This document shows positions 1 through 9,439 of a stretch of 64,000 nucleotides of DNA, one piece after another. How positions within the stretch are numbered: position 1 is the stretch's first letter; every line of letters starts with the position of its first letter. The notes under the pieces were generated by a model. The model had not been told where the DNA came from and did not search any database. It worked only from the letters and a program-made list of their open reading frames with translations. The stretch spans positions 1,116,001 to 1,180,000 of the forward strand of contig CANUEZ040000014.1 of the NCBI GenBank assembly GCA_948099385.1, given 5' to 3'. The DNA comes from Fasciola hepatica (lineage: Eukaryota > Platyhelminthes > Trematoda > Plagiorchiida > Fasciolidae). The translations under genes and the position numbers were made by a program.

Positions 1-335
1 TTGGCTGAACACGGGAGCAGTTAGGACAATCACGAATGCTGTGTGCTCACACGTTGTTAAACCAAACCACAAAGTTCGGGGAAAGAAATCAGGACTTGTC
101 AAATGTCGCATCTTGCCCACAGACGAAGCCGTGTGTATTTGTCATTACGATCCCCCCCCCCTGTGGACCCAGAAACAATTTGTGCAAGCGATTGGCCCTT
201 GGACCACTTCCTGTTCTCGAACACGTCTGCAGCCACTTGAAGATTTCACACTGTGATCTATTTCACATGCACACACGCACGTGCAGAGACAAACTTGGAT
301 CATCATTCCCCTTTCTTACCATGAGTCATAGGTAA
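1..335 (+). mobile_element. Penelope-like element, 3' fragment (PLE-1)
   Basis: The translation, in shifting frames, reads WLNTG, then an A/V-RTIT-AVCSH motif, KVRGK, LVKCRILP and TQKQFVQA, ending PLEDFTL before a stop near 256. This closely matches the end of the PLE-2 endonuclease at 19,474-19,926 on the minus strand. It is the C-terminal part of a GIY-YIG endonuclease; the GIY-YIG core itself would lie before the window. Downstream, 267-327 repeats the sequence that follows PLE-2, and an AT microsatellite follows. Stops and a frame change show it is dead. Its left limit is outside the window. Confidence 0.75.
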
Positions 336-396
336 TTTTGTGTATTGGTATGAGCAGGAATAACTGAAAACGACTTTGTTCGCCACGTTGCTTGTT

Positions 397-400
<4 letters not shown>

Positions 401-469
<69 letters not shown>
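401..469. repeat. (AT)n microsatellite
   Basis: About 34 uninterrupted AT units directly downstream of the Penelope-like tail. The other long AT tracts in the window also adjoin Penelope-like sequence (19,238-19,281, 19,363-19,400, 20,671-20,725), so the tract is probably part of, or grew from, the element end. Confidence 0.95.
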
Positions 470-475
<6 letters not shown>

Positions 476-559
476 CGCCGGCCTGGAATCAAGCAAGGTG
501 CCAACGCAACAAATCAAAAATACATCAAAATGGGGAAAGGAAGTTGAACGGAGAATAAG

Positions 560-720
560 TAATCAGGTGTTCGATTCACAATCGTCCAATCCGGGTTCGA
601 GTCTCGTCTGGGGCTCGTTGAATGTGCACTGCTGATAATTCCTAATAAGGATGAAACAGCTGTACGGTGCTTCCATGGTTTTCAATGGTTTGAACGTTCA
701 CACTGCATGATGAATCTTAT
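560..720 (+). repeat. possible tRNA-related (SINE-like) sequence
   Basis: A pol III B-box-like string, GGGTTCGAGTCTC, lies near 593-606. No convincing A box, cloverleaf or poly-T terminator is visible, so this is not called a tRNA gene. Two other B-box-like strings occur near 14,490 and 63,062 in a different sequence context. Confidence 0.25.
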
Positions 721-999
721 TTTAGTAAAACATGTTATGACTAATTTCTTCACCGTACACTTTTTGATATTATCGTTATCTGGCTTACCTGGGTACGAAT
801 AGAACTAATCCACTTGTCTAAACGTTTTATATATTTACACCGGCTTGAAATTTAGCACAGATCCAACGTAGCAACAACAGAGTAGAAACTAATAAAATAA
901 AGTGTTGGCGAAAAAAATAAAACGCTGTTATTTTGTTTTTCAACGCACATTGTTTGATGTTTCTTGCCACTTCGTTTGTCTGAATGACATTTTTGGTGA

Positions 1000-2230
1000 T
1001 TGAGGCATAAAAGTTTAACAGGCAGCATTCGCGCCACTGACCTCTATTTTCAGCCATGTCCCTCAACGTCTCTAACCCATGGCGATCCTCGTTCTTTGAA
1101 CCCCAACCAGGGAGGCGGAAGACAACAACCGAAATCAATGCTAATGCCAAATTTTTCATACCTCTATGCCAAGTCATGGCCTGACCGCCGCGCCGCTTCT
1201 TACAGCCTTGTTTAGGACGTGCGAATGGAGCACGGAAAGGCAGACGGTGGGCTGGCATTCGTAAAACACGACCGAACCGCTGGAAGCGATTGCCTCTGTA
1301 AAGGTGCGGCCATCCATGCCTAACACACGACGGCGCATCTCGTCATTACTCACCCGACGTTCCCATCAGACGCGAGCAATGCTTCGGAAACATCGGGTGT
1401 CGAACACAGAAGTGACCAATTCTCACAACCGTAGAGTAAAACAAGCCAAACCGCGGTGACGTGCACCCGTCCTTTGAGAAAGAGCCAGATATCGCAGGCT
1501 CGCGAAAGCTGCTTAAGTTCCTGCTATTTATGAACTGATCTCCTGTCCAACACCGAGGTGCTTAAAGTTGTCAAATAACTCTAGCCCATCATCCTGAAAA
1601 TTGAGTACCGGCACAGGCTCCTGTCAATCTTGTAAATGTACGTTGCACCTGGATGGTGCAAAGTGCAGTCCATATCTGGATACCTCAATCGCCAAGCGAG
1701 TCAGAGTGTACTGAGCTGCCTTGTCATTGTCACTCAGCAAGGCGATATCATCGGCATATTTCAAGTCGAAAACTCCGTTCCCTGGGAGGAGTTGAACTCT
1801 ATCGTTTGGGAGACCAGACAAGGCATTCCGTAGAACATCTTTTACGGAAAAGTGAAAGAAAAATGGGAATATAGAGCAACCCTGGTGTACTCCACTCTAG
1901 ACGACAAAACGGGGCGAAAGCTGGCCGTAGGCCCTAACGCGACATGAGGTGTGACGATAGAATTCTTTGAGGACTGACACAGTTCTCAGGCACTCCATTT
2001 ATCAAGAACACAATTACATAGTACAGTCTTGTCGACAAGGTCGAAGGCCGCGCGACTTTCTAGGAATACGATGATTGTTGGTATTTGAAAGGTGTGACGA
2101 TGTTCTACCAGCTGTCGGAGGGTTATGATTTGATCGATACATCCACGACCGGGGCGAAACCCAGCCTGCTCCTCGCGAATCTACTCTTCGTGCGTTTGCC
2201 ACAACCTGCGAAGTACAAGAGACACAGGCA
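1000..2230 (-). pseudogene. RTE-A reverse transcriptase and C-terminal tail, broken
   Basis: From about 2,190 downward the minus strand reads RPGRGCIDQI, a FLESRAAFD box (family: FLDLKAAFDSVD), a GVHQGCSI box and, at 1,624-1,821, LKYADDIALLSD, the catalytic YADD motif, followed by GLHFAPSRC. Farther down are DTRCFRSIARV, then MPAHRLPF, KKRRGGQAMTW, LPGWGS, and NRGQWREC near 1,030. These are the standard RT boxes and C-terminal tail of RTE proteins. In-frame stops separate almost every block, so no protein can be made. The YADD motif itself survives. Confidence 0.8.
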
Positions 2231-2636
2231 GCTTCGACGCCATTGGGATGAAGCTTATACCGCTATGGTTAGCGCAATCACTGTGTGAGCCCTTCTCGAA
2301 GAGGAAGACAAAAATGAATTCATCCATAAGGAGGGGGCCTGCTCAGAATTCAAAATCTAGGAGAACAACATGTGAAGTTCTCTAACAAGCTGAACTCCAC
2401 CATCTTCATACATGTCTAGGGGAAGCGCAGCGGAGCCAGGCGACTTGTGACGTCCAAAGCATAGATCATCTAGTGGACCGCAGCTTCAGGTGGTGATACT
2501 ATTCGAACCGACAACTGGACGTGTACAGAGTAGCCTATGGCAGAAGTCAGTGCCGGGGGCAGCAAAATTGTGCTTTAAAGTGCTCCGCCCAGCATTTGTG
2601 ACGTCGCTTCTGATTGTGAATTGACGAAAGGTCAGC

Positions 2637-2972
2637 TTACCAGATCGTTTCACTTACATTTAGCTGTTTCCTACCGGTGACATGGATGAAGGAGAACAGC
2701 TTGCGGGAGTTACTCGTTGCTCCTGGATTTTCCATCTCAGATGCACGTTGGGACCACCAGATTTCGCGATCACTACTTAAGCCTGAGTTGAGTTTACGTT
2801 TCAAGATGACGCATGTACCGCTGTGCTTGCTGCCAGTCGAGTTCGGTCGGTATGCGTTTTGAAAGTGCACGGAGTCAGCAGAGATCCATGGTTTGACGAC
2901 GCGACGTATCAGGTTACAACTCGCCGCCCAAGAAGAATACACAGCATTCTTAATGTGACTAAGTCTAATCAA
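2637..2972 (-). pseudogene. RTE-A linker between endonuclease and RT
   Basis: An open stretch of 111 codons contains KPWISADS, LKRKLNSGLSSDREIWWSQRASEMENPG, read as consecutive short blocks, then NSRKLFSFIHVTGRK and a final VSETIW. This basic alpha-helical linker, with WW followed by A-x-EME, is typical of the segment joining endonuclease and RT in RTE-clade proteins. It has no enzymatic role that I know of. It is the longest open part of RTE-A and lies between the endonuclease and RT remnants at the expected distance. Confidence 0.7.
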
Positions 2973-3080
2973 CGTTGACTGGTAGGGCTACTGCTAGCTT
3001 TTCAGCTAGCACATTTTGGAGGTCGGAGAGAGGAGCTGGTTTATTTATTGTCATAATCTAGTTTGCACTGTATCATGCGC

Positions 3081-3830
3081 TTAGAGTGCCCGCCAAAGCC
3101 TATGGACAGCTTGATACACACCAAAGCGTGGTCGGAGTCCATGCAAGTAGTCCAGTAATCTTGGATGCAACCCAGCCGTTTGTAGCTTACTGTGATGTAG
3201 TCGATCTGGGTCTATGGCTGAGATGAACAGGTGGATGCCAGGTGGCACACCGGCGACTGGAGCGTCTGAAGACGGTACTGGCGAGGAATAGAAGATGGTC
3301 AGAGCAGAGGGCTTCTCCCTATTGTCTGAACGGCAGGAATCCAAACAAAAAGAGCCTCTCAGGTGTACCTTCGCTGATGACAGCTGGCCTACCATATCAT
3401 TCGTGTTCCCTGCTAAAATCATAACATCAAAACGCTTTGTTTTAAGGAGGTCATTCAGTTTTTTTACTGCTCCTGAACTAGTCAGTGGGTGCGTAAGCCA
3501 ATACAAAAAACAAATTCAGTTTATCGATTCGGCGACTGTATCAACTTCTAAGTCTCACTGCACACAACCGACTGTCGACTGGGATCCAGTTTAACAGCGA
3601 AGCTTCAGCACTAGCACTCAGGACTACACCAACATCCGCCTGAGCAGATGTTGCAGCCTCAGGGTCTCAAGAAAGACACGGGTAAAACCTCGCACAAGGA
3701 TTGGAAGAGGGCGCCCATCGGATGATAGAGCTGGAGTCTTGAATGCGAGTTTTTTCGATACAACTCGCATCAGTGCCAAGGGCCTAGAACGTACGCACTA
3801 AACCGGTCTGTTACTCTATGCGCATCAGTG
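3081..3830 (-). pseudogene. RTE-A endonuclease (APE-type) domain, broken
   Basis: In frame pieces the minus strand shows the endonuclease signatures of this family: a WIPVDSRLCAV-like string near 3,590-3,560, a LAYAPT-like strand near 3,490, and an AGNTNDMVGQLSS string where the family has a GDFNAQVG-type catalytic segment. A DSCRSDNRE string follows. The catalytic aspartate-bearing GDFN has become GNTN, so it is inactive even apart from the frameshifts. In a live element this domain nicks the target DNA to prime reverse transcription. The domain precedes the linker at 2,637-2,972 in the same orientation. Confidence 0.7.
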
Positions 3831-3849
3831 TACGAACGTTCAGCGAGGC

Positions 3850-4640
3850 TAACTTGAAGGGGTACTGAGAACAGAGATGAGCAAAGGCCAGCTTTTGCTG
3901 GTTAGAGGTCTTCAGATATCAGCCGTGGCAGACCAAACAGGAATTAGGGAGGAACCTCACCAACTGAGGCAGTGCAGTTGGTGCAACTGGCCAGGACTTC
4001 CGATGGACAAGGACCAAATGGAAGGGGGGTGGATGAAGGATGGGCTGCGTGTGACATGCCAGTGTTCGTAAAAGTGGGTGAAATAGGCGCGAGAAGGCCA
4101 AAGAAAAGGCATAAAGACCGAGTAGCTGCTTGCTGCTGTACTATACGCTCTAGTAGAAAGGTCACTAGAACCGATCGCTTTGCAATTTCGTAATTCTTTT
4201 TTTCTCATTTTACTAGAGCGTCCACACCTAATCGATCAATGCTCTGAGAGGGGAGCATTGTGGTGAATATTTATTTTTCCTACAATCTTAACTGCCTCAT
4301 TTTTGCGACTTAATTAACCCGTTTTCCCGTCCACGATTCCCGGTCGATATGATCATAGCCGGGTCAGTCTATCCTTTTTTCTAATTCTGTGCGGCCAGCT
4401 CACTCACAGACTGTCAATCAATCGTACACCCCCCCCCCCACAGTGTCTTCTGATTTAACTCTGACGGTTTGTGCTCCGTACACGGATACACGCTCGCAAA
4501 TATTTCGAGTTTGGTGTCCGAACTCACTTATACCAAACACTTGATCACCGAATAGCCCAAAAAATACACGCCATTGACTCACTCGGCGCCCTGTGTCGCT
4601 CCTCGATATAAGTGGTTGGGCGCATAGGGAATACGAATTC
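3850..4640. other. non-coding stretch between two RTE copies
   Basis: Overlapping short ORFs occur on both strands at 3,877-4,208, but none matches a family I know. The part next to RTE-A may be its 5' leader. A run of ten C lies near 4,430-4,440. I see no gene here. Confidence 0.5.
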
Positions 4641-6310
4641 CATCACGGACTAGTGGACTCTTAAACATAAGCATTCCCCCAGTTAGCGGATTTCAGCGCT
4701 CGCATACTGCCAAACGGTGCAACAGGCTTCTCTGATTAGGTGTGTTGCTTATCCGATACACACATACGAGACTCAATTTCAGCGATAGCACTCCGATCCC
4801 CAGAAACATACTTGGCTTCTCGTTTTACACCTCGTGTATCGGGAAATTCAATGTCTAGTGCTCGTGGCGAGGTTGGCATCGGTATAGCCCTGAGTATGAA
4901 ATTTGAATGTACATTGCTAGACTGCATCCCAGTCAACAGCCGTCTGTACGAAGTTCAGTAGGATGGTTTCGTGTATGTCAACAGCAACAGCTGAAGCGAT
5001 CACATTTTTTGTCGTTTGTTTATGCTCCATTTGAGTGGAGCTTTCCTGAAGCCAAATACCATTTCTTCCATGATTTGTCTCAACTGTTTTGCAGCGTGCG
5101 CTTTACGGACATAATGGTTGTTGCTGATGACTTCAGTGCTCAAATTGGGAGCCTAGACTAGATGGAGAAGCATATAGGAGGCTGGTTTGACTTCCCAGTC
5201 AATTGAACTGACTGTCTTGTGACCATGGACTATTCCTAATGAGTAAACATTTGTCGCACAAAAAGCGGGATCAACTAACCCGGTGTTCGCCTACTCATTC
5301 ACAGGAATGGACTCAGAACGATCACGTTTCTAACGATTACCAATGGTGTAAATCAGTTCAAGACTGTCGTCCACTTTGATATACATCTGTGGACACTGAT
5401 CACGCTTTTTCCACGCACGCTTCAGCCTACGTCTCGTGGGCGACCGAATCAACGCCAAAGCCAACCGAATCCCGCAGTTATTACTAGACCATGACCATCG
5501 ATATTTTCCAAATAGAATAATCCGCCAGATTATCGATGCAGTCAAATGCTCAGGATCCAGATGAACGATGGACGGCGATCAAGCAAGCCCTGTTTGAGGT
5601 TTCTAACGCTGCCTTGGTTCTGAAAACCAGGCAAATACAGAAACAACGGATGTCTCCATTCTTGGTTGTACTGTTAGATGCACACAGATCGATTCCCCCG
5701 GATTCCACATAAGATGAGGCACAGATATGCCCTAAACACCAACAGATTCGGAGTCTGAGTAACGAGCGCGAGCAGTGTTAGATTGCGAGGTGCAAGGCGG
5801 AGAAGATAATGGGAATCGGCAAGAGCATTACGCTCTCGATCGCATCTCCGATTGACTCTACTGGTGCAAACGTTGTGAGTGCTTTTTGTTCAATAAGTCC
5901 GTTGACCGGTTATTTTATGTTTCAATGGAGACAACAACTGAATGACGGATGAAGACAGCGGCAGTTAGCATCAATTTAGAATAGTGACCTTGTATAATTC
6001 TACCGAAGCGGGTCCTGTTGCCACCACAGCTGATTAGCAGTGTTTGGTTCCAGAGGTAGATGTGAGCTTATTAGAGAACCACTCGACCAATGGCAGCTAA
6101 CATCTGATACCTGGTGACATTTATGATAACATGAAGAAAAACAACTCACGACGGTTCTTCCTGTACAGGTGGCTGAGCATCTGCATGTAAGCAGAGCAGA
6201 AATACAGTTGCTATCGAATAAATCAGCACATTACGATGGGATAACTGTAGACGATAGAGAACCACTTCGAAACAGTGATGTCACCAGTGGAATGATAATC
6301 CCTCGGTGAC
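4640..6310 (+). mobile_element. RTE-like element, 5' half (RTE-B)
   Basis: The plus strand carries the endonuclease half of an RTE protein, with shifting frames. From 4,740 it reads SDTHIRDS, FTPRVSGN, GEVGIGIALSM and LLDCIPVNSRL; from about 5,010 it continues FVYAPFEWSFPEAK and VVADDFSAQIGSLD. After 5,161 a ME-KHIGG-like block follows, then only weak similarity. The RT half is absent: at about 6,310 the sequence changes to a CR1/jockey-type RT. It is truncated at the 3' end, which is unusual for target-primed insertions, so a later deletion or insertion is likely. Confidence 0.7.
4740..5161 (+). pseudogene. RTE-B endonuclease domain, broken
   Basis: Two overlapping frames (4,740-4,961 and 4,907-5,161) together cover the first two thirds of an APE-type endonuclease. 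GVGIAL-type, LLDWIPVNSRL-type and VYAPT-type blocks are all recognisable (here GIGIALSM, LLDCIPVNSRL, FVYAPFEW). The catalytic GDFNAQ segment reads ADDFSAQIGSLD, so G and N are changed while D is kept. A frameshift near 4,930-4,960 and the lack of a downstream RT show it is a remnant. It is the same family as RTE-A, which runs the opposite way 0.8 kb to the left. Confidence 0.7.
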
Positions 6311-6395
6311 GATTACTACTACAGCGAATATCTCCTCAGCTTAATGTGTCTGATCCTAGCCAATTCGCCTACCGCCGTTCACGTTTAACCCTCGA

Positions 6396-6413
6396 CCCCC
6401 CCCCCCCCCCCCC
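6396..6413. repeat. poly-C tract (18 C)
   Basis: A single-base run within the RT remnant. Shorter C runs lie near 152-161, 4,430-4,440 and 19,176-19,187. It is likely slippage growth in dead sequence. Confidence 0.9.
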
Positions 6414-6431
6414 GCTTCCCTCACAAATTCT

Positions 6432-6824
6432 GTGTTGTTGGCACTGGGTCAGCAATGTATGGCGGCTAGGGTCTGCTTCTTCGACTACAAAGATACATTC
6501 AACTGCGTGGACAGATCCAAGCTACTACGGATCCTGACTAACAGCGGAATTCGGCCGAACGATGTACACTTGTTATCCAATTCTTTTTCTGGTCGACAAC
6601 AGTTTACACAGTTTCGTGGTAAAACCTCCTCCACGCTTCCATCCACGCAAGGTGTCTTACAAGGAGCAATCCTATCTCCGTTTTTGTTTTATACGCATAT
6701 CCCCTCTGTGGTTGTCCAGGACGACTGCATGCTGATAAAGTATGCCAACGATATGATCCTTGGTACGCCATACCCTAATCAGCCTACGCAACCTTTTCGA
6801 CAGGACAGCATAACTGTTTGCTAA
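6432..6824 (+). pseudogene. RT catalytic core of the 6.3-7.5 kb element
   Basis: A 130-codon open stretch carries RT blocks A, B and C in order: FFDYKDTFNCVD around residues 21-32, GVLQGAILSPFLF around 76-88, and LIKYANDMIL around 101-110. In a live enzyme this domain copies element RNA at the nicked target. The second catalytic aspartate pair reads ND instead of DD, which would abolish activity. Frames change on both sides, and the poly-C tract at 6,396-6,413 has replaced or shifted the segment after QFAYR. Confidence 0.75.
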
Positions 6825-7499
6825 TTGGTCCTCCATACACAACCCACGAATGAATAAATCGAAATCTTCCGATATATAGTTTTGTCTTCACGAAGGGCCC
6901 AGGTATTCTAATCATTTGGACTCCACTCCCTCCTTGTTCAGTAAGCGTGAGTGCATCTGGAGCAGTTCATCGGTGAAGTATCTTGGTGTTACCATCATCC
7001 GTGACCTTTCTTGGTCCGAACATGTCACCGCGGTCTTTCTGAAGCCAAGACGACCTTCGTGTTGTTTTTAGACTCAAATCCTTTGGTACTCCACCTCATC
7101 TTGTCCGAAAATTTGTTTACTCTTGCATTCTACCCCATTGGCTTTATGCTTCTCCTATATCATTCCCTGGATTGCTTTTTAAAGACTTTAAACTAATCGT
7201 CCGCTCCCTGAAAAACCCATCCAGAGGTAGTGGTATACCTCGAAACCAGTTAACCCATTTTATAATGTGTCAACACATCAATTTATGTACGTTCTCCTGC
7301 AGGATACTGGCTGACAAATCGCATCTCTTTTACCTCGATCTCAGTAAAAATATGTCTACCACATATATGTTCGTACCAAGATCTACAAGTCCTCTACAGT
7401 ACTGTATCTCGCCCGTTTCCTTGCTAACTCTGATGTTATCGTTTCGAAACTAAACTCAATGCTGAGTTGACATTGTATTTCACTCTCTATCATTTTGCA

Positions 7500-9030
7500 A
7501 TTGGAAGTGATTATGTAGCTGGTGAATATCCACCTTCGGGTGTATAAAGCATGTACTTGACGAAAATTGCATCAAGCATCACTGCCTGGTCTGGTGATGC
7601 TATGTTTCAAGTTTTCTACGATTTTCTCCGTCAAAGTCAATTTTATCTTGACAACGACAAATAACAGCCGTGCCTGAAGTATGCACCTGTAAAACAAACA
7701 GCGAAATGGTCCGAGATGCCTTGTGCAAATAAACGCATGTCTATTTCATACACAGAACACAACGAATGTCTTTTAGTGATTACCACTATTCGGAACGAGG
7801 CATAGACAGCACTCCGTATTTTATTTTGTCATCAGATATTATTTCCATGTCGTCTCGCCGTCTTATCTTTGGGCAGCAACACCACTGAGTATTCAACATG
7901 CGGTGACAACGCTCAATTCGTCATTGAAAACCATGGAAGTGCAGCTACTACATGTTAAGGATCAGCAGCGGCGCCCACTCACCGAGTCCACACTGAGAAT
8001 TAAGGTGAACGACTGTGGGTCGAATACTGTTCGGCCGACTTCCTATTCAAAAAGGTACTTCTCGTATACATTCAAACCCATAGAATTTAACCCTGGCACT
8101 ACCTTTCCACAAAACTGTTCAGTTTTCGAAAAATTCGCATTTCCATTTTTGTACAAAATTCCAATTCTTTATGGCCAGTTAGATATTTTCATGATAACCT
8201 CCAATTGTTATTTTCTGCTGCCCACGTGACTTCGCGGATTGGTTCATGCATGATTTTTGCAAAGTCGCCCGTACAGATTGTATAAATGGTGGAGTTGACA
8301 CCTTAGTTTCGCTTGCGTCGATCGTTACCAATAAACGCGTGGTACCCTGTCGTGTCTGGCTTTTCATCCTAGCTAACATTACTGAAGTTCACGCCTTGTG
8401 CTCGAGTTACTGGCCAATCGAGGGCTATTTTTGTTGTGCGACTACGGATCTAGGAGGTTCGGTCTAAGCGATCATTTGCGTCATTATCATGCGAGGCCGC
8501 AGGTATCACCCACTGTCCGCAACTATGTCCTGTGTCTCGTGTGCCTACTTGGCTCTGTGTCATGAGCGTACTTGGTCTCGTACCCTGTGCTCAGTGCAGT
8601 GTGTTCATTTCGCCCGTGTCTGTGACTGTGTTGTGTCTATTTAGCTGTGCTTCCACCGTACGTGGCGTATCAACGCCAAATAATTTGTGTTATTGAGTCT
8701 CGGCGAGCTGAGACCTTCTGTGTGAAGTGTGGGTGTCATCGTACGATTTAACAAATACCTAATCACCAGACTATCTCGGCCGGATCTCAACGGTTAGCTG
8801 AACATAAACACTACGTGGTATAGCACCCTTTTATCACTGGCTTTGAGCGGTAACAACCCGTTGCTGGCACACTGATCGACTCCTGTGATGGATGACTTCT
8901 CTGTAGGGGCTAATTTTAACGAAGACATTCTGTAATAAGCAACCCACAGAGCTTGGTTACCATGTGAGCATGAGTAGTAGAATAAACTGCATGATAAGTC
9001 TAATTTACTATTCAGTGTTCTAAAAATAAC
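7500..9030. other. no recognisable gene
   Basis: The part to about 7,560 could be the 3' UTR of the RT element. Small ORFs (7,903-8,229 and 8,246-8,467) have no recognisable motif. A TATAAATG string lies near 8,281, followed by TG-rich unstructured sequence at 8,500-8,760. I see nothing I can name. Confidence 0.5.
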
Positions 9031-9128
9031 TGGTTACTATGGGTAACGTGAACTGACTACACCACCAAGTCGAAGCTTAACGTGGATAGTATAAGGGACC
9101 AAGATAAGTCCCGGATGGGTGAACTTAC

Positions 9129-9426
9129 GCAACACGCGCAGAAGCAGCTCATCCAATTTCTCCATCAGAGTAAAAAACAGTTGTCCCAGTTGGCGTTCCA
9201 GCATTTGCATTTCATATGCTTCCAAATAGCTGGCGTATGACCTATGGGAAACCGTAGCACCTGAACGGACGATTGACTGGAAATAGAGTCGCCATATGAA
9301 GCCACCCAAGGTCGACGTAGAAGTTGGCAACTGACTGATAAAGTTCGGAAACAGTTGTTCTCGAAACTGGTTAGCAACCTGCACTGCACGGCGTAATAAC
9401 TGCTTCTGCCGTCTCGCTCGAATATT
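9129..9426 (-). CDS. possible exon of an unrecognised host gene
   Basis: On the minus strand a 298-bp open stretch is bounded by a pyrimidine-rich acceptor ending CCCTAG (about 9,444-9,427) and a perfect donor GTAAGT beginning at 9,128. The roughly 99 residues begin IRARRQKQLLRR, continue ANQFREQLFPNF and end KLDELLLRVL, rich in amphipathic helix. No stops occur and the composition is protein-like, unlike the dead retroelement frames around it. The exon length leaves phase 1, so it needs partners I cannot find within several kb. I do not recognise the family. A chance ORF between chance splice signals remains possible. Confidence 0.4.
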
Positions 9427-9439
9427 CTAGGGCGTGGGA

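Larger units (their letters stand above)
1000..3850 (-). mobile_element. RTE-like non-LTR retrotransposon, decayed (RTE-A)
   Basis: Read on the minus strand, the order is endonuclease (about 3.83-3.08 kb), linker (2.97-2.64 kb), reverse transcriptase (2.23-1.62 kb) and the conserved C-terminal tail (1.30-1.00 kb). This is the single-ORF order of RTE elements, and the spacing fits one nearly full-length copy. Many stops and frame changes interrupt it. The 5' limit is uncertain: the sequence up to about 4,170 may be its 5' leader. The 3' limit is taken where recognisable coding ends. Confidence 0.8.
6340..7480 (+). mobile_element. CR1/jockey-type non-LTR RT fragment
   Basis: Starts with SDPSQFAYR, a finger-domain block, then a poly-C run. 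FFDYKDTFNCVD (family: FLDYSKAFDTVD), FSGRQQFTQF, a TQGVLQGAILSPFLF box and LIKYANDMILG (family: YADD) follow up to 6,824. In other frames come VKYLGVTI-DLSW near 6,985 and a final LARFLANSDVIVSKL block near 7,440. It is therefore most of an RT plus its C-terminus, about 370 codons, with the catalytic YADD changed to YAND. The endonuclease is missing. It is a different family from RTE-B on its left. Confidence 0.75.

Noticed and set aside
316..558. ORFs of repeated Ile-Tyr across the AT tract
   Set aside because: Translation of (AT)n, not a protein.
9129..9426. Assignment of the exon to the glypican family
   Set aside because: Helical pattern was suggestive, but none of the conserved cysteines or family motifs is present.
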